From assembly GCA_965213855.1 (NCBI GenBank), contig CBDCAA010000008.1:744001-808000 (forward strand): a stretch of 64,000 bases of DNA, given 5' to 3'. Position 1 is the stretch's first letter; every line of letters starts with the position of its first letter. This document shows positions 1 to 8,543 of this stretch, one piece after another. Both the position numbers and the translations under genes were made by a program. Under the pieces are notes generated by a model that saw only the letters and a program-made list of their open reading frames with translations, ran no database searches and was not told where the DNA came from. This DNA is from JBBROS01 sp965213855 (GTDB lineage: Bacteria > Pseudomonadota > Alphaproteobacteria > Acetobacterales > Acetobacteraceae).

Positions 1-1
1 G

Positions 2-154
2 GTGGGCGACAGCCGGGCGCTGCACGCGCGACGTTCGGCGGCGCATGCGGCGGGGGCGTTGATCCCCGGGCCGGGGGACGACCATTTCACGATCGTGCAG
101 AGCCTGCGCCGCAAGGACGGGCGGTTGACGCGCGCGCTGCTCGACCTGGTGTGA
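2..154 (+). CDS. C-terminal end of an alpha/beta-hydrolase-like protein (partial)
   Basis: The window opens inside a reading frame that ends in TGA at 152-154. The visible 50 residues end in a DDHFTIVQSL segment followed by LTRALLDLV. This resembles the C-terminus of the alpha/beta-hydrolase family that includes kynurenine formamidase-like esterases, where the His of the catalytic triad sits in such a HFT motif. The stop overlaps the GTG start of the next gene (GTGA), so the two are probably co-translated. The substrate cannot be told from this fragment. Confidence 0.55.
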   Translation: MGDSRALHARRSAAHAAGALIPGPGDDHFTIVQSLRRKDGRLTRALLDLV

Positions 155-1860
155 CGCCGACCGGCCAAATGCGGGCGGCGATCGCGGCCGACGCGACCTA
201 TGCCGACCCGGCGCTGTGGATCCACCGCGTGGCGGATGCGGCGCTGCTGGCGCGGGCAGCGGCGCTGGAGGCCGAGGGACCACGCGGGCGGGCGCTGTGG
301 GGCGTGCCGGTGGCGGTGAAGGACAACATCGACGTGGCCGGGATGCCGACGACGGCGGCGTGCCCGGACTTCTCCTACCCTCCGGAGCGTGACGCGCTGG
401 CGGTGGCGCGGCTGCTGGCGGCGGGCGCTATCGTGATGGGCAAGACCAACCTGGACCAGTTCGCGACCGGGTTGGTGGGGGTGCGAAGCCCGTATGGCGT
501 GCCGCGGGCGCCGTTCGATGCGGGGCGGGTACCGGGCGGGTCGTCGTCGGGGTCGGGCGTGGCGGTGGCGGCCGGGATCGTGCCGGTAGCGCTGGGGACG
601 GACACGGCCGGGTCCGGGCGGGTGCCGGCGATGTTCGGCAACGTCGTGGGGCTGAAGCCGACAGTGGGCGCCGTGCCGTCGCTGGGGATGGTGCCGGCAT
701 GCCGGTCGATCGACACGATCTCGGTTTTTGCGCGGACGGTGGACGAGGCGCTTGCGGTGGTGAGGGTGATCGCGGGGTACGAGGCTGCGGACCCGTACAG
801 CCGGCAGGCGCCGCCGGGCTACTTGCGACGGGGGGCGCTCGCGGGCGGGCTGCGCGTGGTCGCGCCGGGCGATTTTTCCGCGTGTGACCCGGCGATCGAG
901 GCTGTCGTGCGGGGCGTGGCGGACCGGCTGGGGGCGGCGGCGGTCGACATCTCCGCGTTCCTGGGGTTGGCACGGCTGCTGTATGACGGGCCTTGGGTCG
1001 CGGAGCGGACGGCGGCGCTGCGGCCGATGCTGGGGCGGGCGCTGCATCCGGTGACGCGGGCGATCCTCGAAGGCGGGCTGTCGCGGATGGCGGCGGACGC
1101 GTTCGATGCGTTCGATGTGCAGGCGCGGGTGCGGCGGCAGGCGGAGGCGTTGTTCGCGACGGCGGACGTGCTGCTGCTGCCGACGGCGCCGTGCTGGCCG
1201 AGTCTGGCCGAACTGGCCGCCGATCCGATCGGGCCGAACAGCCGGCTCGGCACCTACACCAACTTCGTGAACCTGTGCGACCTGGCCGCGATCGCGGTGC
1301 CGGCGGGCTTCACGGCGGAGGGGGCACCGGTTGGGGTCACGCTGGTGGGGCCGGCCTGGTCCGAGGGGCGGCTGGCGGCGTTGGCCGACGCAATCCATCG
1401 GCAGGCGACGGACCGGGTGGGGGCGACGCAGGCGGCGCTGCCGGCGGCCGCGGGGGCGGAGCCGCTGGCGGCAGCCGAGACGGCGCTGTTCTGCGTCGGC
1501 GCGCACATGGCCGGGTTGCCGCTCAATCATCAGGTGACGGCGCTGGGCGGCCGGTTCCTCCGCGAGGCGCGCACGGAACCGCGCTATCGGTTGTTCGCGC
1601 TCGGCGTTCGGCCTGGCCTGATTGCGGCTGAGGCCGGGGCGGCGATCGCCGGCGAGGTCTGGGCATTGCCGACCGCCGCGATCGGGGCGCTGCTGGCGCA
1701 CGTCGCGGCGCCGCTGGGGTTCGGGACGGTCGTGCTGGAGGATGGGCCGTGCCTCGGGTTCCTGGCAGAGGAGGCGGGCGTGGCCGGCGCTTTGGAGATC
1801 ACGGCCTTGGGTGGCTGGCGCGCCCACCTGGCCGCCCAGGACCACCTACCTATCCATTAA
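151..1860 (+). CDS. atzF: Allophanate hydrolase (amidase-signature family)
   Basis: Predicted cytoplasmic enzyme hydrolysing allophanate to ammonia and CO2, 569 aa. The amidase-signature triad is visible: Lys57 in VPVAVKDN, cis-Ser131 in the GGSSSG stretch and nucleophile Ser155 in GTDTAGSGR. Residues from about 450 onward form the separate C-terminal domain typical of allophanate hydrolases, which distinguishes it from ordinary amidases. The start is GTG at 151, overlapping the stop of the preceding hydrolase gene. The N-terminus is slightly short for the family (about 600 aa usual). No urea carboxylase, biuret hydrolase or cyanuric acid hydrolase is visible in the window, so the source of allophanate is unknown. 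Confidence 0.87.
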   Translation: MTPTGQMRAAIAADATYADPALWIHRVADAALLARAAALEAEGPRGRALWGVPVAVKDNIDVAGMPTTAACPDFSYPPERDALAVARLLAAGAIVMGKTNLDQFATGLVGVRSPYGVPRAPFDAGRVPGGSSSGSGVAVAAGIVPVALGTDTAGSGRVPAMFGNVVGLKPTVGAVPSLGMVPACRSIDTISVFARTVDEALAVVRVIAGYEAADPYSRQAPPGYLRRGALAGGLRVVAPGDFSACDPAIEAVVRGVADRLGAAAVDISAFLGLARLLYDGPWVAERTAALRPMLGRALHPVTRAILEGGLSRMAADAFDAFDVQARVRRQAEALFATADVLLLPTAPCWPSLAELAADPIGPNSRLGTYTNFVNLCDLAAIAVPAGFTAEGAPVGVTLVGPAWSEGRLAALADAIHRQATDRVGATQAALPAAAGAEPLAAAETALFCVGAHMAGLPLNHQVTALGGRFLREARTEPRYRLFALGVRPGLIAAEAGAAIAGEVWALPTAAIGALLAHVAAPLGFGTVVLEDGPCLGFLAEEAGVAGALEITALGGWRAHLAAQDHLPIH

Positions 1861-1926
1861 CCGGCTGTTAAGCATCCATCGCTACCCTGGCGCAGCCGGC
1901 CCGGCCGGAGGTGGGGAGCAGCGGTG

Positions 1927-3624
1927 ATGGCCATCTTGACCGTGGGAACCGGGAAGCGGTTTGCGACCATCGCTGCCGCGACGGCGGCCGCGCACGACGG
2001 CGACACGGTCGACGTCGAGGCCGGCACGTATGTGAACGACTTTGCGACCATTCGGACGCGGATCGATCTGGAGGCTGTGGACGGCGCGGTGACGATGCTG
2101 TCGACGTCCACGGCCGCGCTGCATCCCGCGCTGCTGACCATCACGACCGATGCGACGGTCGACGGCTTCACCTTCTCAGGTCTGCATACGCTGGCGGGCA
2201 CCGGGGCGGGCGTTCTGGTCCAGGGTGGGGCCGTGACGATCGAGCGGAGCCGGTTCACCGGCAACCAGACCGGCCTGCTCGCGACGGCCAATGCGGCGAC
2301 CTCCGTCACGATCGTCGGGTCCGAGTTCTCCGGCAACGGCACTGGCAGTCTAGCCGGGGCCAATATCGCCGTTGGGGCGATCAAGTCGCTGACCGTGAGC
2401 AGCAGTTTCGTCCATGCGGCGCAGGGCGGTGACGAGGTGCGGAGCTCGGCGGCCACGACGACGATTACCGGTACCCGAATCGAGGACGAGGGGGCTGCTG
2501 CCTCCGTCTCGGTCGATCTGCCCAGCGGCGGCGTGGCGAGCCTGCAGGGCGACGCGATCGAGAAAGGGGCCGCGAGCACGAACGCTGTGATCGTGCGCTA
2601 TGGAGGCGAGACGGTGCAGGCCGGGGGTGCATTGGCCATCAGCGGCAACACCGTGGCGAGCGATCGGCCGGGGGCGATCCTGCTTCAGAACGGTTCAAGT
2701 ACGAGCGCGACAGTCGCCTCGAACGTCTTGTATGGGGTAGCGACGGCGGCGACCGGCGTGGCGTCCGTGTCCGGGACGAGCGTGGTCACGACCCGGCCCG
2801 GCCTGGGCAGCGCCGAAACCCCGGTCGCAACGGCTGCCGCGACGGCAACGGTCGAGCCGGCAGCAGCGTCGTCGGCGGGTGGCGTGGCCGAGGCGGAACG
2901 GGGGATTTTGGTTCTCGATGTATCGGCCCGGGCCTGGCAGGGCGATCCGACGTTCACGCTGACCATCGACGGGGTGGCAACTGGCGGCACGCTCGCCGCT
3001 ACGGCGTCACATGCCGCCGGGCAGACACAGACGATCACGATCGCCGGAACATTCGCGGCGGGCGCGCACGCCGTGGTGGCCACGTTCGGCAGCAGCCTCG
3101 GCGCCGGGCCGAGCGGACGGGCCTTGTTCCTCGACGGAGCCCAGTACAATGGGCAGGATTTGGGGATCGCGGCGGCGCTGACTGCGAACGGCAGCGTCCT
3201 GATCGAGACGGCACCGATCACGGTCGCGACGGTGGTGAGCTTCCAGCTGTCGGAGGACGCCTGGCACGGTGATGCACTCGCGTTCATCAGCCTCGACGGG
3301 GTGGTGCAGGGCGGTGTGCGGACGGTTACGGCCTCGCACGCGGCGGGGCAAACCCAATTGGTCGACCTCCAGGCCGATTTGGCGCCCGGGCCGCATACCG
3401 CGACCGTCACGATCCTGAACGGCCTCCAGGCGAGCGCCGGCGCCAACCGGGCCCTCTACGTCGATGCGATCGACGCGGCCGGCGTCCATTATCCGGCGGC
3501 GGCCGCCCACCTTGCTGCAGGCGGAAGCAGCAGCTTCGCGTTCACGGTCGCGCCGCCGACCGCAAGCAACGGCTCGTTGTTTGTCACGGTGGGCAGCCCA
3601 CAACCGTTGCTGGCGCTATCGTGA
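1927..3624 (+). CDS. Right-handed beta-helix protein with two CBM60-like repeats
   Basis: 565 aa. The N-terminal half (about 1-300) has the VGTGKRFATIAAA opening and DGDTVDVEAGTY pattern of parallel beta-helix proteins. The C-terminal half carries two similar modules, about residues 328-413 and 436-520. Both contain an AWQGD/AWHGD segment, an SHAAGQTQ segment and a LxxD near the end, as in Ca-dependent xylan-binding CBM60-type domains. There is no signal peptide, so any export would need a leaderless route. ATG 1927 is preceded by GGAG/GGGGAG (1907-1918); GTG 1924 is also possible. Its 3' end overlaps the convergent methyltransferase gene by 41 bp. Role in surface or polysaccharide binding is inferred. 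Confidence 0.7.
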   Translation: MAILTVGTGKRFATIAAATAAAHDGDTVDVEAGTYVNDFATIRTRIDLEAVDGAVTMLSTSTAALHPALLTITTDATVDGFTFSGLHTLAGTGAGVLVQGGAVTIERSRFTGNQTGLLATANAATSVTIVGSEFSGNGTGSLAGANIAVGAIKSLTVSSSFVHAAQGGDEVRSSAATTTITGTRIEDEGAAASVSVDLPSGGVASLQGDAIEKGAASTNAVIVRYGGETVQAGGALAISGNTVASDRPGAILLQNGSSTSATVASNVLYGVATAATGVASVSGTSVVTTRPGLGSAETPVATAAATATVEPAAASSAGGVAEAERGILVLDVSARAWQGDPTFTLTIDGVATGGTLAATASHAAGQTQTITIAGTFAAGAHAVVATFGSSLGAGPSGRALFLDGAQYNGQDLGIAAALTANGSVLIETAPITVATVVSFQLSEDAWHGDALAFISLDGVVQGGVRTVTASHAAGQTQLVDLQADLAPGPHTATVTILNGLQASAGANRALYVDAIDAAGVHYPAAAAHLAAGGSSSFAFTVAPPTASNGSLFVTVGSPQPLLALS

Positions 3625-4525
3625 CGTCCTGCCGATGCAGGACGGTCAGCTCATGCTTGTTGCTCGATAGATGGAGCATGTGCACCCCGGGCAGCGCGCC
3701 GATGCGGTCGGCGGTGTCGTGGTCGGTGTCGCCCTGGAACTTGACGGTGCAGACGAGATGCCGGGCGAAGGGCAGCCAGCGCTCGAGCAGGGCCAAGGTG
3801 CGGGCAGGGTAGGCAATGACATCGCAAACCAGCCAGTCGACCGGCCGTGGCGCGAGCGCGAAGGCGCTGTCGATCGCCTGGGTCACGCCGGGCAGGGCGG
3901 CGACGGCCGGATCGAGCGGGGCCTTGTCGACGGCGGTGACGTTTGCGCCGAGGTGGGCGAGCACCCATGTCCAGCCGCCAGGCGCGGCGCCGAGATCGAG
4001 GCACTCATCCCCCGGGCCGGGCCAAGCGCCGAGGCGGGTCAGCGCCTCCCACAATTTCAGATATGCGCGGCTGGGCGGGCCGACCCGGTCCTCGACGAAG
4101 CGGCACTCGCCATTGGCGAACGGGGTGGTCTTCGTGTCGCTGGCGAGCAGCCGGTCGGGTGCGAGCAGGGTCCAGGCGCCGAGATGGCTGGACGGCGCCA
4201 AGGCAGGGAACGTCAACGGCGCTGCCTTGACGGGCGGCAGACGCGCCTCGATCAGTGCCATCCGGCGGTGTTGCCCGGCGGCATAGGCGCACCAGTTGCG
4301 CTGCCGCGCCCGCAGCAGGTCTGCCGCGGCCTTGACCGATGGGGCCGCATACTCGATCGGCGCCGTCCACGTATCCTGCGACCACGGGCAATCGAGTGGC
4401 GGGTCGGGCGAGAGCGCGAGCTGGCCGTGCCAAGCGGCGACGCTGGCGCCGCGCCGACGCAGCCAGGTCTCCACGGCCGGCGCGAGGGTTGCTGGCGCGA
4501 GATAGGCGCTGCCGATCGGACGCAT
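3584..4525 (-). CDS. RlmM-like SAM-dependent rRNA methyltransferase
   Basis: 313 aa, predicted 2'-O-ribose methyltransferase of the FtsJ/RlmM type, acting on 23S rRNA in the cytoplasm. The SAM-binding motif is DLGAAPGGWTW near residue 190, followed by VDKAPLD, CDVIAYP and VKFQGDTDHD. These supply the Asp and Lys of the K-D-K-E catalytic set typical of the fold. The N-terminal 170 residues match the region that carries RNA-binding domains in RlmM. I place the start at ATG 4525 (MRPIGSAYLAP), since the frame upstream is arginine/proline-rich and unlike the family. It is about 50 residues shorter than E. coli RlmM. The exact target nucleotide is not proven. Confidence 0.75.
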   Translation of the reverse strand: MRPIGSAYLAPATLAPAVETWLRRRGASVAAWHGQLALSPDPPLDCPWSQDTWTAPIEYAAPSVKAAADLLRARQRNWCAYAAGQHRRMALIEARLPPVKAAPLTFPALAPSSHLGAWTLLAPDRLLASDTKTTPFANGECRFVEDRVGPPSRAYLKLWEALTRLGAWPGPGDECLDLGAAPGGWTWVLAHLGANVTAVDKAPLDPAVAALPGVTQAIDSAFALAPRPVDWLVCDVIAYPARTLALLERWLPFARHLVCTVKFQGDTDHDTADRIGALPGVHMLHLSSNKHELTVLHRQDVTIAPATVVGCPP

Positions 4526-4646
4526 CGTGCCGCTATGGCACGAACGTGGACGCGGGCAAACTGCCGGCCGTTCGTGCGTCCGTCGCGGGTAGCGGTTCCC
4601 TTCGGGGCGGCCCGCGCGGTAGGGTGCGGCAACAAGGGGGGGAGCG

Positions 4647-5561
4647 ATGGGCGTCACGCTCGCGCAGAGTGCGTCCCGCAGCGCGGCTGCGGTCAGGCGC
4701 CGGAACTATGCACGGCAATACTGGCCGTTCATCGTGCCGGCCGGCGTCGTCGTGTTCGCCATCATCCTGTTTCCCTGGTTGTTCACGCTGTTCATGTCCG
4801 TGCACGACTGGCACATCGGCGGCGACCGGGCCTTCATCGGCTTGCAGAACTACGCACGTCTGTTCACCGACGAGCGGTTCGGCTGGGCCGCCGTGCGGAC
4901 GCTCTACTTCACCGTGCTCAGCGTGGTCTTCCCGGTGATCATCGGGGTCGCGGCGGCCGTCTGCTTCCATCGCAATTTCCCGGGCCGAGGTCTCGCGCGG
5001 ACGATCTTCATCATGCCCATGATGGCGACGCCGGTGGCGATCGCGCTCGTGTGGACGATGATGTTCCATCCTCAGCTCGGCGTGCTCAATTACCTGCTGA
5101 CCAGCGTCGGCCTGCCGCCGTCCAGCTGGGTATACGAGAGCAGCACGGTGATCCCGACCCTGGTCATGGTCGAGACCTGGCAGTGGTCGCCGCTTGTGAT
5201 GCTGATCGTGCTTGGCGGCCTGGCCAGCCTACCGAACGATCCATACGAGGCGGCGGCGCTGGACGGGGCGAACCCGTTGCAGGTGTTCTGGCACGTCACC
5301 CTGCCACTGGTCTGGCCGTTCGTATTGGTCGCCGCGGTGATCCGTGGCGTCGATGCGCTGAAGGCGTTCGACACGATCTTCGTCATCAGCAACGGCGGGC
5401 CCGGCACGTCGAGCGAGACGTTGAACATCCTCCTCTATCTCGAGGGATTCAGCTTCTACGACATGGGATATGCATCGGCGATCGTGGTCGTTTTCTTCGT
5501 GTTGATCCTGCTTCTGACGCTGCTCATGCTCGCGTTCCGGCAAAAGGGACGGCTGGTTTGA
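4647..5561 (+). CDS. Carbohydrate ABC transporter permease, MalF type
   Basis: 304-aa inner-membrane permease with six predicted transmembrane segments; the first is PFIVPAGVVVFAIILFPW. The cytoplasmic EAA loop that docks the ATPase is EAAALDGANPLQVFWHVTLP at about 199-218. The ATG at 4647 has a strong GGGGGGAG upstream. It overlaps the next permease gene by 4 bp (TTGA), so the pair forms a heterodimer-encoding operon. No solute-binding protein or ATPase gene is adjacent in the window. The substrate, probably a sugar or polyol, is not determinable. Confidence 0.88.
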   Translation: MGVTLAQSASRSAAAVRRRNYARQYWPFIVPAGVVVFAIILFPWLFTLFMSVHDWHIGGDRAFIGLQNYARLFTDERFGWAAVRTLYFTVLSVVFPVIIGVAAAVCFHRNFPGRGLARTIFIMPMMATPVAIALVWTMMFHPQLGVLNYLLTSVGLPPSSWVYESSTVIPTLVMVETWQWSPLVMLIVLGGLASLPNDPYEAAALDGANPLQVFWHVTLPLVWPFVLVAAVIRGVDALKAFDTIFVISNGGPGTSSETLNILLYLEGFSFYDMGYASAIVVVFFVLILLLTLLMLAFRQKGRLV

Positions 5562-6385
5562 CCCGGCGGCAATGGCGGCGCCTGCCAGGGCGTATCGGGC
5601 TCTACTTCAGTGTTTTGCTGCTGATCTCGCCGGCATCGCTTGTGTTCTTATGGATGCTGTCGCTCAGCCTGAAGAGCGAGGTCGACAATACGGCCTTTCC
5701 GCCCGTGTTCATCCCAAACCCGCCGACGCTGAGCAACTTCGTCGACGTGTTCGAAAAAAACGACTTCGTCACCTACACGCTCAACTCGGTCATCGTGTCG
5801 TTCAGCGCGACAGGCCTCGCGTTGCTGATCGGCGTGCCGGCCGGCTATGGCATCGCGAAGGCTCGGGCGACGCGAGCGGCCGTGCTGATCCTGATCGCGC
5901 GGATCACGCCGGGGCTGTCCTACCTGATCCCGCTGTTCCTGCTGTTCCAATGGCTCGAGCTCACGGGCACTCTTTTACCGATCGTGCTCACGCACCTGGT
6001 CATCACGGTCCCGATCGTGGTTTGGATCATGATCGGGTTCTTCGAGGGCCTCCCGGCGGAACTGGAGGAGGCGGCCCTGGTGGACGGGGCCACGATTTGG
6101 CAAGCGTTCCGTTATGTCGCGATGCCGCTGGCCCGGCCGGGGATCACGGTGGCGCTGATCCTGGCGTTCATCTTCAGCTGGAACAACTTCATCTTCGGCG
6201 TCGTACTCGCGGGTCGCGAGACGCGCACCTTGCCCGTCGCGGTCTACAACGTGCTCACATTCGAGCAGGTCAGCTGGGGGCCGCTTGCCGCCGCCGCCCT
6301 GCTGGTCACCTTGCCAGTCCTGCTGCTGACGATGCTGATGCAGCGGGAAATTGTCGCCGGGCTTACGGCAGGCGGCGTGAAGTAG
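5558..6385 (+). CDS. Carbohydrate ABC transporter permease, MalG type
   Basis: 275-aa partner of the MalF-type permease. It has an N-terminal membrane anchor (LYFSVLLLISPASLVFLWML), a periplasmic segment NTAFPPVFIPNPPTLSNF typical of MalG-family proteins, and the EAA loop EEAALVDGATIWQAFRYVAMP at about residue 168. The start is taken as TTG 5558, whose last two bases share the TGA stop of the previous gene. This frame stays open far upstream, but the family alignment begins here. A perfect 14-bp hairpin follows the stop. The missing binding protein and ATPase may be encoded elsewhere, as is common for the shared MsmK-type ATPase (inference). Confidence 0.87.
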   Translation: MTRRQWRRLPGRIGLYFSVLLLISPASLVFLWMLSLSLKSEVDNTAFPPVFIPNPPTLSNFVDVFEKNDFVTYTLNSVIVSFSATGLALLIGVPAGYGIAKARATRAAVLILIARITPGLSYLIPLFLLFQWLELTGTLLPIVLTHLVITVPIVVWIMIGFFEGLPAELEEAALVDGATIWQAFRYVAMPLARPGITVALILAFIFSWNNFIFGVVLAGRETRTLPVAVYNVLTFEQVSWGPLAAAALLVTLPVLLLTMLMQREIVAGLTAGGVK

Positions 6386-6393
6386 GGACCGAG

Positions 6394-6427
6394 CAGGCAG
6401 GCTGCCCTCCAAGGGGCAGCCTGCCTG
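6394..6427. terminator. Perfect 14-bp inverted repeat between convergent genes
   Basis: CAGGCAGGCTGCCC (6394-6407) is repeated in reverse complement at 6414-6427 with a 6-nt loop. It lies between the MalG-type permease gene and the stop of the convergent marR gene, where a bidirectional terminator would be expected. It lacks a run of T, so factor-independent termination is uncertain. Confidence 0.55.
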
Positions 6428-6430
6428 GCA

Positions 6431-6838
6431 CTAGGCGCGAGCGGCTCGGCGTGGCGCATGATCCACGACGACTGCCGCGGCGGCGCCGGTCTTCTTGGCG
6501 GTCGTTCCGGCCTCGGTCATGATGGACCGAAGGTCGCGCAAGAACGCCTGACCCTTTAGGGTGCGTTGAACGAGCACGCTGCGGCGGTCCATCGGATCGA
6601 TCTTGCGCCGGGCCAGATCGAGCTCGCCAAGCCGGTCAAGCGCACGGGTGATTGCCGGCTTCGAAACGTTCAAGTCGGCCGCAAGGCCGCGAACGGTATG
6701 GGCCCCATCCTGCAGGTAACAGGTCAGAAATACGCCGAGTTGGCGGGCCGACAGGTCCGGCCCGTCACGGCGCACGAGGGAAACGATGGTGTCGCGGAGG
6801 ATGCCGACCTGGTGATCGGTTGCAGTTGAGGTGGGCAT
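6431..6838 (-). CDS. MarR-family transcriptional regulator
   Basis: 135 aa winged-helix regulator. The recognition-helix region reads LAADLNVSKPAITRALDRLGELDL, followed by the wing KIDPMDRRSVLVQRT with the DxRS pattern characteristic of MarR proteins. The C-terminal 25 residues are Ala/Lys rich (TTAKKTGAAAAV). ATG 6838 has AAGGA 8 nt upstream. The gene converges on the permease operon and shares its direction with the aminopeptidase gene 143 bp upstream. Its ligand and targets are unknown; no palindrome stands out in front of it. Confidence 0.85.
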   Translation of the reverse strand: MPTSTATDHQVGILRDTIVSLVRRDGPDLSARQLGVFLTCYLQDGAHTVRGLAADLNVSKPAITRALDRLGELDLARRKIDPMDRRSVLVQRTLKGQAFLRDLRSIMTEAGTTAKKTGAAAAVVVDHAPRRAARA

Positions 6839-6981
6839 TAACAGGTCCTTTCAGGAAGTCGTCTGCGGCGTCGGGGTCCGTGCCTGAGCGCTAAGTGGGC
6901 ATGAGTGAAAAGGTTGCTAGGCTGGATCGTCTGTCCGTCGCCAACATATGAGGCGTGACGTCCGATGGATTGGTGAAAACC

Positions 6982-8436
<1,455 letters not shown>

Positions 8437-8543
8437 TCGGCCTCCATGCTCCGGGCATACAGCTCCGGCGCAACACAATTCGGATGTGCGTCCGGCAGGG
8501 TTTATGGCTTGCATTCCAGGCCGGGCCGCCCAAGCATTGGGCC

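Noticed and set aside
3671..5557. N-terminal extension of the MalG-type permease frame
   Set aside because: The frame is open far upstream but overlaps the methyltransferase and MalF-type genes and encodes an Arg/Gly-rich shadow; the TTG at 5558 fits the family start.
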